From NCBI GenBank assembly GCA_902728285.1, contig CACVBU010001154.1, positions 2,804,631 to 2,868,630 of the forward strand: 64,000 bases of DNA, read 5' to 3'. The stretch is from Clytia hemisphaerica (lineage: Eukaryota > Cnidaria > Hydrozoa > Leptothecata > Clytiidae). The translations under genes were made by a program, and so were the position numbers. Of this stretch, positions 1 through 12,800 are shown piece by piece; within the stretch, counting starts at the first letter, position 1, and every line of letters begins with the position of its first letter. Under the pieces are notes generated by a model, which saw only the letters and a program-made list of their open reading frames with translations, did no database searches and was not told the DNA's origin.

Positions 1-925
1 AAGGCAGAGGGCATCCGAATGGATGCGAAGGGCTGTGGTAGGCTGTGGAGGCCTGTAGAGGCCAAATTTGGTCTAACCGGGGTGGGTCAACCGGGAGGTC
101 ATTTTTACTCATTTTTGCCGGTTTCTCGCGACATTTTCAGGAACTTTGAAGCACCCCAACCGGTTCAGGGGAGTACCTACACATACCCCCTAGCCGGTTG
201 ACATCAATGGAACTCATAAGAACGTCTGCCGGGACCCCCAGGGCCGGTGCACGGTGGTACGGGAAGGAGGTCATTTTTTCCGATTTTGACCAATTTTCGC
301 CATTTTTCCAATTTTTGCCGGGTTCTCACGACACTTTGAGGAACTTTGAAGCACCCCAACCGGTTCAGGGGAGTACCTACACATACCCCCTAGCCGGTTG
401 ACATCAATGGAACTCATAAGAACGTCTGCCGGAACCCACAGGGCCGGTGCACGGTGGTACGGGAAGGAGGTCATTTTTTCCGATTTTGACCAATTTTCGC
501 CATTTTTCCAATTTTTGCCGGGTTCTCACGACACTTTGAGGAACTTTGAAGCACTCCAACCGGTGCAGAGGAGTACCTTCACATCCCCCCTAGCCGGTTG
601 ACATCAATGGAACTCCCGGGAACGTCTGCCGGGACCCACAGGGCCGGTGCACGGTGGTACCCGTAGGTGAGAAGGGGGTGTGACATTTTCAATTGAGTAG
701 GTCGTTTTTTGCAATTTTTGCCGGCTTTTTACGGCACTTTGAGGAACTTTGAAAGACCCCAACCGATGCAAACGTGTACTCTCACATCCCCCTTGACCAG
801 TGAGCACCGATCCGACCCCCCGGCACACCGGCCGGGACCCCCAGGGGCCGTGCGCGGTGGTACTGTAAGGAAGTCAATTTTTCCGATTTTGACCAATTTT
901 CGCCAAGTTTGAAGCCTTTCCAAGC
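1..925. repeat. 200-bp tandem satellite, about 4.5 units
   Basis: Units at about 1-200, 201-400, 401-600, 601-800 and a diverged partial to about 925. Units 2 and 3 are almost identical (anchor CATCAATGGAACTC at 206 and 406). Units 1, 4 and 5 are progressively diverged. The unit is richer in G+C than its surroundings. The short ORFs across it exist only because the unit lacks stops in one frame, and I see no coding signal. The array probably continues upstream of the window. Confidence 0.9.
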
Positions 926-987
926 CTTCTAAAGGCTTCGGAAAAAAAAAATTTATTTCAATAATATATTTGGCTCTTCTCTTTTAG

Positions 988-3900
988 ATTCCATTTCCAG
1001 TGAAAGATCTTCGTCTTGTGGAGCATTGCGCAACGCAAAAGTAGCAAAATCAGGTTAGCATAATAACAATGTGCTCTTTGACATGTATAGCTGTCTTATT
1101 AGCTTTGTACTCTTTCCTCTTGCATAGAGTAGTTATTGAGTATATGTTTTAGGTTTTACATAAGATTATGTATATTTTTGAATTATATGTGCTCTTTATT
1201 TAGATCCTTCCTTCTCCAAGAGATCTTCGGTTGATGCATCAAGTGGATTGAAAGAAAGAAAAGGTTAGCATTCACAGAAGCGAAATTTGTGAATTTATGA
1301 CAAATAATTTATTTACTTTTACAGTGACCTAGTTTGTTGCTCAGTAGGTATTGAATTAATTTTATAGGTTTGTATATATATGACGATTGTATTTAGAGAT
1401 GAATCCTTGTACACGTTTTAATTTGATTAGTTATACCTTTATATTTATTCTGTTCATTTAGATTCCAAGTCCTCTGATATATTGCCTGGCAAAAGTAAAA
1501 AGAAACAAATAATTAAAGGTTAGTAGACAAACAACTATATTTGTCGATATGACTGTTGTAGCTACTAAACTATCCTGTCAAATGTAAATGAAAAATTAAA
1601 TCATGGTGATAACCAATAATTCTATTATTTATTTTGGTATCAGGTAGCCCTTTTTCAGAAAAGTATAGCGTAGGAGCTGCTTAGTTAAGCATTTGGTTAA
1701 AAAAATTTTAATCCTTCTTTACAGAGAAGCTGAAGCAATTCTTTAAAGTAGAGGATGCTGTTGTGTTACTCAATAATGAAGGCGAGTTTGTTCAATTTTT
1801 TTTTAATTTCATTTTTCTTCGAAAAGGGAATGTTGTGAAGTTTAATGTAGATATCAATATTTATTAAATCATCAACATTGCTCTCGTACCCGCTGCGAAT
1901 CACTTTTTTGTTTTGACGACGGCGTGATTAACCCTGGGATGGGCTGGTTTTTCCCTCCTGAGAGAAGGAAATTTTAAACATTTAGTAATGTTTTGATGAA
2001 AAACATCAAAGATTAATTCATAAATCATATTATGACTCTTTTAGAATATTTTTTCTTTGAAAACACAAAGTATAAATTGTGATCAAGGTAATTCGGATTA
2101 CTGCTTTGAAAACAGACTCGGAAGTCAAATGATTTGTTCTCATTTATTTTTATATTTATTAATGAGATTGGGATTGTTTGTATTTCAATATTTGTTAAAT
2201 TGCTTTTAACATCACACACTTTTTATAAAAATGAAATGCATGTAGAAAAGAAAGCAAATAACCAATGTCGTGATTTATGACATAAAGTTATCGAGAATAT
2301 GAAGTCTTTTTTACCAACCCAGGTCAGGGCTAATTCCTCATCAAATAACATCCGATTATAAATGTCGACAGTGTTCGTCCGGGGATCGAGGGTGCATCAA
2401 AGTCACTCTAGATTGCTCTATGCACAAATAGTGAACAAGTTTCAGAGCCAAACCTGCACATTTTTTTCTACATGATAACTTGTTAATAATACTGATATTA
2501 CTGATTTCACTGATATTATTATAGATAACCACAATGGTGATGAAAATGACAACATTGACGATGAAAATGACAACACTGACTATGAAGGTTCCAATGAAAG
2601 AAAAAGGAAGGAGAAACCTAGATACCAATTAAAATGTCCATACGAGTTTTGTAATAAACCAGTCAAAAACCTCACTACGCATCTAACATGCACTAAACAT
2701 GGAAAGTACCCTTTATGGACAAAGGAAGCTGCCTCAAAGGAGCAATCTGTGAGAATTAGGATGTTTAGGTACGGTTTTTTTCACTGAACCAATGGCTCTG
2801 CTGATTAAAGTATTATTTTTACCTTCAAATACCCAAATAAACTCAAAAAGCATAGAACTTAGTAGAATTGAGAAGGTGTTCAATCATTTAAAATTTTTGT
2901 GTTATTTTAATGATGCTTGATCTCATAATACATAGTAAAAGGAATAATTTAGAAAATAATCATTAAAGTATCCACATTTGAATGATTACGTCATAGCAGG
3001 TTGTCCGAATAAAACCACAAAGGAATTTATAAACCACGTGTTTGTAATGTCCATGGGCGATGTGTTAAAAGGATAAACGTGCACATTAAATCACAACATC
3101 CCAATGAAGATCCTGAACGGTTTTTACAGAAATACACAAGTGAGCCAAAAATCACATTCGTGCCGCTTGAAAAAGGACCCACATTACAGGAGGATTACTT
3201 TGACGAAGAGCTTGACCAACTGAACGACGTGGTAAATGACCCTGAAGAGGTATTTGATTTTCTTTTTGGACGGGTACTAACTTTATGGACGGGGAAAAAC
3301 AAGGTTTACTCGCAACAAAAATTTTATAAAATATATTGCTAGGATGACTAAATGTTCAAACTATGCTCTCTCTAAGCTTGTTATGGTTCAACCGAAATTT
3401 AATAGTTTCTTACAGTATCATAATTACAATTTTTTTTTTTAGGATGTTCAATGTGTATTTTCAAAGCCAGTTATATATGCACGACCAATCACAACCCGGG
3501 AAAGAAAAATGTTGGCGATTCCCAAAGATTTCAAATATACCTATGACTCTGCGGAGCTGGTACTCAAGGACTTTGCTCGATATTGCATCTCCCTTGGTAA
3601 GAGTGAAAGGCAATCAATACAGCAACGGTGCCGCCTTCAGCACATTTGGGAGACGCTTGATGGCACCATGTGCCTAAAAAGGAACAGGCTAAAAGACCGA
3701 GAAGACTTAGAAGATTTATATTTTCTCCCCCTGTTTGGACAGATACTCAAAAATTCGAGGCTACCGACATCAAAGACCGAAAAGCACAACCAAGCCTCTA
3801 CGGTTGGGTCATGTCTTTTGGCATTGGTGACATTTTGTGACTTTTTGTTAGTTCGGGACATTTTCATAGGTAAATAAAACTTTTTTCTCAATTCGAGGCA

Positions 3901-6900
3901 CGGGAAATCATTTTAAAACATAAACAAGAAAAGATTAAATTTATTCAACTAAGCTATTCCAGTCTTCACTAATTCATCATCGATCACTCATCATTTTTAA
4001 TCTAAGCTAGTGAAGACAAAGTTTTAGTTGAATAAAATCAAATTTCGTGGTATTTATGTTTTAAAAGAACATTTAACTAAAGTGAATCATTTGTTAACAT
4101 TTATCATTCAAATGCTGACTAGATACTTTTGAGACGAGGTTTATTTTATTATTTTTCTCTAATTTGTACAGAGAAATCAAGTCTTGTGTATCTAAAACTA
4201 GATGTTTTTATTTTTAGATTTAACACCTACCCAAATTGGTCGTCTCAAGGATAAAATAAAAGAACTGCTAAAGCGATTACATCCCTACGTAATTGCTCGC
4301 CAAATAACTGTTTGTACGTGTTTTTCTCAAATGAATTTTGTTTGTCTTTCTCTTATTCAAAATTTTACAATCTTTTCAATTTGAAAGAAATATCTGATTG
4401 ATTCATTTTTTAGAGTCGTAACACTCAAAGAAGATTAAATGATTTTCCTTTTATTTATTTAGTCAAGTGGAAGCAGGAAAATCTGCTCTCCATGGACGAT
4501 TTCATTCGGATAGGAAGTTCTGACCACGCAATTGCAATGGAAAAAATCCTAAATGACCCTGACTCATCAGAGATAAAGTTAACAAGGAGCATAGCCATAC
4601 AGTGCAGGGATCTTTTGATCTTTCTCATTTGTCAAGGTAATGCAGCGAGATCGTCAAATATTTGCGAGATGACAATTGCTGATTTTGAAGAAGCAAAAGA
4701 AGCATCCGAATATACTTCAAACAAAAATGCAATGGTAATGGTTTCTGACCTTTACAAGACGTCTATGATCTATGGCGCTAAGTTGATTATTTTACCAGGA
4801 GATATCTTCCTTGAAATGCGCAACTACATTAAATTTCTGCGCCCATTGTTGATAACAGATGACACAACCGATGGCCACAATCGCTACATCTTCACTTCCT
4901 CACGAGTGAAAGTTGACAAAAAGGCAGAAAAGAAGACGAAATCGGAAACTGGAAAAATGACGTCGTCAAACGTCGCTAACGCATGCTCATCTGTTTATAT
5001 TAAGGCGGAAATGGGTGATAAATTCAGGTGAGTTTGCTTTTTGATGCACTCATTCTTTTTTGTAGGTGATAGAGAAATGAGTAATATCCAAATACATTGA
5101 GATAATCATTGAATCATTGGTGGGTTAGTTAGCTAATTTTTCCAATTAACAATTGGCGTTTACATCAAGATCTCCAAAATCTGACGAGTCGTTTGTTGAT
5201 TATAAAATGAATCAATATGAAAGTTAAAGGGATAGCTTTTATATTGATTTTTTAGGTTTCGAAATTTTGTAACCCTAAAATAGCTACAGGATGATTTTCA
5301 CTTTGGTCAATTTCTTTTTGTAACGCAAAAATATGAATTCTTTTCGTTTTATATAGTTGACCTCTTGTCTGACATGAATTTATCTCTCAGGCAACACGTC
5401 TTGTGTTTACGTCTTTATCGTTGCTAACATTATGGGTAACAATCTATAGCTTGTATATTTTATAGCTTCATCGTAAATGGTTGATTATTCTTTTAATTTT
5501 ACAGCAGCAAACGATGTTCTCCAACGAGAATTCGTCATGCCGTTGCAACGCAGCTGGCAGGTTATGACAATGAAAAATTGGACGTTGTTGCCAAGGTCTT
5601 CATGAAAAATCGAGAAGGAACGACGCAGAAGTTCTATGTCCAATACTGGAATCAAAGAGAAGCCATCCGCTTATCCATGAAGATGTTCGAAAGAACGAGA
5701 GGTGAAATCCAAATTGACTTGCCAAAGCCCAACCCAGTCGACAAAGAAGAGTGCATCAAGTGGTATGAAGAAAACAAAAAAAGAATCTCATCGGAACATC
5801 GGCTGGATTTGAATGATCGAGATCTTGAGAAGTCCATGTTTGGGGAATTAGGTTAGATCTCTACAAGTGCTATATGAAAATGAATACTTTTTACGATTTA
5901 TTTGCTTTATCATTTAATCTGCATCAGCAGGGGTTGGTTTGGAGCAGGCTTATTTACCTTTAAGTGTTTTAAAAATGCATACGATCATTGAACCGAAAAG
6001 TTGAGGTTAGTTTCTTCTTCAGTAAATTTCATTATTTCCAACTTTTATACTGTTTTAATAGATGAGAGAATTGACGACTTTCAGACGCTGGTTGATGAAG
6101 AAGGTATCACATCAATTTCTATTAATCGTTACAACATATTTTTCTTGGAGCTTATTGTTTTAAGCTATGAAATCTCAAAAACTTTCTTTGTGATCGATAT
6201 AATTGAGGCTGGACATTTCATGAGATGTACAAAGTCACATTGTGTTTCAATAGACATTGGATGGATTATTTAGGGTTGAATTCACAAATATTTCCATAAA
6301 ATGATTAATTTAAAGTCCATAAATGAAACCGTTCTGCTTTTTATATGTCAGTAACAGACTTGAAAGAACCTCTAAATGAAGCAGAAGATTTAATTAATTC
6401 AGCAACCTCATCAGGATCAGACCGAAAAGAGCTTGAGATTGAAACAGATGAGCCAGCAGATTTAGAAAAAGGTACTTTTTCTTTAATATATACCACTACG
6501 ATAGAAAAGTGAAAACAAAAAGCATGACTGAATAAAACTAAAGATGAAGTGAGTTTGACAATACGAAATCATTTATTTCTTAAATTTGCATTTCACTAAT
6601 ATTTTCAGGAATATTTGATTATATAGCTATGAGTAGAGATATTCTGTTTTCTCTATATATCAGTAACAGACTCGAAAAAACATCCAACGGAAGCAGAAGA
6701 TTCTGCAAAAACAGGAACCTCATCAGAATCAGAACCACAAAAACATCAAATTGAAACATATGAGAAAACAGATTTAGCAGAAGGTACTTTGCTTTTTAAT
6801 GTCTACATCTAAGGTAACAAAGTGTGAACACGAAAGGCATGATCGAATCAAACAAGAAATAAATTTGTTTTCGTTAATTTGTTTTGTCATGATGAGGAGG

Positions 6901-9882
6901 GTCAAGCGCATTTGACAATACGAAATCTTAATTGTGTTTTAAATAGGCATTGGATTGATTATTTAGGTTTGAATTCATACTATGACATATTTATCAAGTA
7001 TTTCTAGGAATTGTTTGCTGATAAAGATACGTGTGAAAATGTTCCGTTTTTTCTATTTACCAGCTACAACATCAGTAGAATTACAAATGGAAGTAGAAGA
7101 TCTTGCAAAAGAAAAACAAGGTGCGAAGTTTTTATTACTTTTTTTGTTTGTTCACTTTTTAAAAAGTATTTCGAGTTTTCATAACGTCTAAAATTTTGTT
7201 TGTTACGAAAAAACGTTGACAAATAAATTGATTAAAAACAATTTTCAAAAAGACATTCACTTTTTTGGATATATACTTTTTAGGATTGGATAGGCAAATT
7301 TTCATACATAAATACGCCAAATGCCCTTAGTTAGAAGAGACGGAAAAACTTGAACATGTAACATTAGTTTTTTTTTCGAATTAATTAAATCACATGAGAC
7401 TGATGTCTAGTTCTTTTAAATAACGTTTGTCCTTCTTATTTCCTAAAAGATGATTTTTTACAATATTATCACTTATTAATAACGCAATCAGCTGTTTGGT
7501 CATAGCAAATTTTAAGGAATTGCTCTCGACAGTGTAAATCTTGTTCATTTAGGACCATTGTAATGACACGTGATCCTTTTTTTATATCAGCTGTGGAAAC
7601 TACAGAAACCAGCACTAAAGAACCAGATTTTCAAATAGAAACAGTCAACCAACAATCAAAATCAAGAAAATGCCTTGTTAAAATGTCACCCATCAAAATA
7701 AACGAGACACAACCTATCACCAGATATGGTATTACTTATAATCAACCTACCATTTTTAATTTCTCAACCCTTTGTCATCGAAATTGTTTATTTGTATTAT
7801 TTTCTATATCTGATATAAAATTGACAAACCTGTAGAATGACCTTCCAAATAGTTTTTAGTCACTAAAGTGAACTCTTAAGATGGTAAAAGCGGCTGGCGC
7901 TAACTAAAAAAACCATTACAAAACGAGGAGAAACAAAGTAGCAAATATAAACGATATGAACAAACATAATATAAACCAATAACACTTCCATATTTGACAA
8001 CCTATTACATTGAAACAAAGCAGGATGTATACTATTTGATTGAAAATATATAAAATTAATCCTATTTTTCAGAAATTGATGAAAATGGGAAAAAGTATTA
8101 TGACTTTGCTGGAAGGTAAGTTCTATTTTTTGGAATAATTTTTTTGTTTGTTTTGATATCGCCCAGTGATGTAGATGACAAAGGGTCAGTAAAATTTCAG
8201 AGGTAGGGTATAGAATTAGAATTAACAAATGCATTCCCTTTCTCCCTTTCTTTTTATAGAAAAATGGATGAGTAGAAGTAAAATGAAAGAAGTTGAAGGA
8301 AAATTAAGAAATGCATCAAAAGAGGATGGGTTGAAGTTGGGCTCGAATATGCCCGTTCTTAGATAAAGTTAAAGAAGGGAAAATAGACTCTTACCGTCAC
8401 GATGTGTTTAAAAATCTAAAGCAACACATAAAGGATCATAAATTGATTAGACCACATCATATACAATGGGAAAGATTAGGTATTGCTTTATTCTTATAAC
8501 GTTTGTTACAATTTTTTTGGAGTCAGAAGATTTTCTTATAAATAACCGAGTAAAATAACAGGTAGCAATCTTGGGTTATGCTTCGGTGTTGATTGATGAT
8601 TTTATTAAAAACATTGCATATAGGGTCGTAAGAACTTCAAAAATTCAATTTCGGTACATCATGAATTCGTTAATATGCTATAATACATTGTTTCATTTCA
8701 ATTTAAGCTTGTCTCCAAGAAGATGTAAAAGACCACCTATGCAATCTTGTCAAGGAAGCTTTTCGAGAAGATGATTTTCAATATAGATTGGATGTTCTAG
8801 AACCCGTAGCGTGGAAATTTTTTGTGATCGATTTTACCGGAATTGAACATGATGAAATAGAGTACTTCATCGACCGCTTTGGTATTCTTAACCTTTATTC
8901 AAATTTAATGTTGCTTCTTATTTAAATGGTTACTCGAAAAAGGTTTAATTTTATTTTAATTGAGTCATATAGTGTCATTTATAATCTTAAAGATAAAGCT
9001 CTCATAAATATACTTTATTTTATCACTAATTTCAGATAAAGACTGGAGTGACATTATACATGAAGAAAACGAATTAGGTAAGATAATATTGATCAATAGA
9101 AGTTATTTCTTCCTCAGCCACAGGAGAAAGGGCTTCTTGCCTCAATGGGTTAAATTTTCAAGTTAAATTTTGCGATTTTAGCAATTTACTCAAGTCATTA
9201 AAGTACACTTATTAAAAATTCTATCATTATGAGGTTTCTTTGGCTGTTCCATCTCATCAAAATCATTTAATTTCTTTTTTTAGACAATAACCGTGGAAAA
9301 ACTGCAAACGAAGAAAATTCATCAGATCAGAATCATTATCCTTTGTTTGATCCGTATGCCGAGGGTCAAATAAGAGATGCTGCTAGTAAGTGCCATACAT
9401 TTTATTTGCATTCAATTCTAAATTCTTTTTTCTTACTCTGAAGTTGAATTATAAAGTAGCCTGTGGTACACTTAAAGCTATTTTACAGAATAGATGATAT
9501 TAAGGTAGATTTAATTGTTTTAGAATCGAAATTGGAAGAGCTGGAAAATGAAATTAATGCAAAATCTAATAAGAACGATTGGTACAAAACAAAGACCGCA
9601 ACAAGATCATTAACTTTGAAGCTGTTGTATATCTGCCAAAGGATGATAGAGGATGACGATTTAAATTCTTCTACATGGAAAGAAACTTACCCAAAATATG
9701 AACCAGTATTCAAAATTAAACTCGAGTACCAAGCTGTGAAAGAAATCGTCCGGTACATGCGGGACAGATACCAAAGAGAAGAAAAAGATAAGCCTGGAAA
9801 AAGACACCAGAAGTACGAAATCATGCTACAGGAGGGTCGCGATTTTTATCGTAGGGCAATGCTGTACAAAAATCAAATGTAA
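988..9882 (+). CDS. Intron-rich C2H2 / tyrosine-recombinase-like gene, multi-exon
   Basis: Exons read from splice sites and frame: 988-1053, 1204-1263, 1462-1518, 1725-1781, 2525-2768, 3000 or 3072-3249, 3443-3869, 4218-4313, 4463-5027, 5505-5851, 6062-6103, 6352-6471, 6664-6783, 7064-7120, 7591-7728, 8073-8115, 8260-8479, 8708-8881, 9036-9077, 9284-9385, 9489-9882 (stop). No start codon was found, so the 5' end is open. Order of parts: Ser/Lys-rich microexons; zinc-finger-like segments at 2525-3249 (CPYEFC...H; CNVHGRC...H); a helical core-binding-like region at 3443-4313; a recombinase-like catalytic region at 4463-5851 with box I ARSSNICEMT and box II SPTRIRHAV, ending in FYVQY (candidate Tyr); acidic Ser/Glu microexons; and a helical C-terminus of unknown function. 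Almost all introns are phase 1. The protein would be about 1,190 aa. Relative of the gene at 22201. Oddities: an in-frame TAA at 3010-3012 if the better acceptor (2998-2999) is used, extra A bases near 8260 and 8366, and a phase mismatch into the last exon. Confidence 0.72.
6352..6783 (+). repeat. Duplicated 120-nt exon pair
   Basis: Exons 6352-6471 and 6664-6783 are each exactly 120 nt and are flanked by the same acceptor context (ATATGTCAG / ATATATCAG) and donor (GGTACTTT). They encode related acidic segments starting VTDLKEPLNEAED and VTDSKKHPTEAED. Both are symmetric phase-1 exons, so the duplication kept the frame. The shorter exon at 7064-7120 (ATTSVELQMEVED) looks like a further diverged relative. 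Confidence 0.8.
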
Positions 9883-12800
9883 TGTAAATGTGTAATTCAT
9901 TTGTAGAACATGTATTATGTTAAGGTTTGGTTTTGTTTTCTTCTGTTTGTTTCTGTTAGGTGCGATCTTTTTTACATTCTTTGCATAAATGAAAATAATT
10001 TTTGCATGATTGATGTATACATTTTAGGCATTTCTTTTGTATATACCTTGGGTAACTAGCTTTTGCGAGATCTAATTTTTGGCGAATTCGGAAAAAGAAA
10101 ATTATAATTGCCAAAATAATTCCCTTTAAGCTAATTTATAGACTTTTCTGGTATTTCATGACAAACCTCTTACACTGTAGGCAACGATATCAGTATAAAA
10201 GTAAAGCGCAGCGGGGTAATCATTTTTTTGATTTTTTAGGTTTAAGATTTTGAAACCCTTAAATAGGTGCTAGATAGAATTTATAAATTTTATCCGATCA
10301 AGTTTCATTTCTGCAGTTTATTGCCTTTTACTAAACATATTTTACTCATAGATTTTGATCCATTTTATTGACTTTTTCTAGGAATGATATATTATCTTTA
10401 GGTTTTTAACCTTAGCTTTTAATCTTGCATGTAATTTTTTCTTAAGAATTCAATATTTTCTTCGTTGATGTCCTAAAGACAGCTTTATGTTATACAAGTT
10501 AGATCAAATTTATGCTAGGTTATCAGAGAGAGGAAAGAATCTACAAATGAATTTACAAGCTCAAATGATGTGTTTTATAACTACGGCAATGACTCCTGTA
10601 CTTTCAAACTGTTTTCTTATTTCCATGAAAAATGATTGCCAACCAAATGTAATAACAAGTTTTAACTAATTTTGAGCATGTAAACTTTACATTTTTGATA
10701 AATACCTTTTGGATTACCTAAATAAAGAAACTGTATCTATTAGTCGTAAGAGTAGCTGCATAAATCACAAGGGTTTTCTTCATATACTGGAAACTGGTCC
10801 ACTTTACGTGACATACTGTCTATTACCATTCAATAACTCATTAATTTCTACTCATTGAGTTTTTTTTGTTTAGCAGTGAAACAATGGGGAAATGTGATAC
10901 GAAAAATGAATGCAGTTGTGATAATATTGGTTTTGTGAGTCGTGAATTAGCTTTTACCTGGGTTTTCCAATTTTTTGTATTCTAGTTACCTTTAAAAAAA
11001 TGGTACTTATCACAGTTTGATTAAGCACAGCTTTTTGCCCTTTTATTTAATTTCTTTGAAACAAATTACTACCGAAAACTGTGTTCTCTTCCATTAAAAT
11101 TTTTTGATTCGATTTTTCTAAATAATGTGCCTATGAGATAGTCATTGTATAGACCTTTCAGGTTTAGAGTTTTATCAACCTTAAAATGGCTTTCAGCTGG
11201 AGTGTGCACTTGTTATATTTTACCTTATCTTACTTTGCCCGTACTTCATCGACACTGGATCTGAATGTCTTGAGATTACATTCAGCCTAACTCTAGGTGT
11301 ATTAAATTCATTTAGTGGTCGCTGTTCTGGAATCACAGAAAACTACCAGAAACCTTATTACATAGACCGATATATAAGTTAAGCAATGTGTGTGTTCCCA
11401 TTTGACTCAGCCCATCGTGAACTGACATACTTAAAGGAAATCAAGCAAATTGGCTCGGAAAAAGTTTTATTACTGCCACCTCTTAAGGGACGGTCAAATC
11501 CGGACAAAATTCCTTAATATTCTTTTTAACTTTAAGTCTTTTAAGTCTTTAGCCCAATGGTCCACATTCGTCAACATAGAAGTTTTCTCAGTCATTTTTT
11601 AAAACGTTATTGAGCGCCAAAAAGGAATAGTCAATGCATGGAATTTTTAGGTTTAGAATTTTTTCGACCCTAAAATAGCTTTTAGGTCGAACTTGCAGAA
11701 TATAATTTTTTTCTTATCCATACTTGCCCGTACTTCATCAGCACTAGATCTGAATAGCCTCACATTACATTCAGCCCTACTGGAGGTTTCTCTGGGTTTC
11801 ATTCGAGTGTTTTGGACCATGCAAAGTATCCCACAACTCCGCTATTTTTAGACGAATCTTGATTTCTTTTTGGATTTCTTAAACATTTCAAAAGTCTATG
11901 GAGGCTGTCTTTTCAGGCTTCGAACACTAATTTATGTTTAATTAGTTTTATTTGATATTAATGGTGAGATAGCCGTTCACCGGGATTTTGGGGACCTGGG
12001 GGAGGTTATTCAGTACGTGACGCATCCCTGTTGAAACTTACAGACTTCAAAGAAATCCAGCAAATAGTTTTGGAAAAGTGGTATTACAAAACTTTTGAAA
12101 GCCAAAGTCTAAAGACAAACTAAAAGACGAAAGTTTTTCTTTAGTATTTTGTTTAACCTTGCGTAACTCAGAGGAACTTCCAAGAGTCCACAATGATTGA
12201 TATTTAAGTTACCTATGCAGCTTTAGGTGTTCTGGGACCCTTAATTACATAATTATTAAGCGCCAAAAAGAAATAGTCATTAAACGAAATCTTCAGGTTT
12301 AGAGTTTTATCAGCCCTAAAATAGCTATTAGCTGGACTTTTCAGCTGATATATTTTACTTTATCTTACTTTGCCCGTACCTCATCAGCAATAGGTCTAAA
12401 TGGCTTGATACTACATTCAGACCTGCCAAGGGTGTGTCTAGGTGCAATTTGTGTTTTCCTGATTGCCCGAAGTATCCTGGAAAACGCTAATTTAGAGCCG
12501 TTTTGACTTCTTTTTAGACATTTTTCACCTTCTCGAAGTGTATGAAGACACATGTTGCGGTTTTTAAAGACTAAATTATGTTTCCAATACAAGTGTTATT
12601 CGATACCAATAGCGAGAGCCGTTCAACTGACTGTTTACAGCCGATTCTTATAGTTCATTTAGTGTAACCCCGTTGAGGGCCCTAGAAACTACTAGAGTCT
12701 TTCCTACCTTATCACATAGACCTATATATGAATAAAGTAGTTGCTTGTTCACGTAAGACTCAGCTTAATCTATATGGCCTCAGGTTATTTATGGGGTTTC

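Noticed and set aside
198..912. 67-codon repeated ORFs
   Set aside because: Satellite reading frames with no start context or family resemblance.
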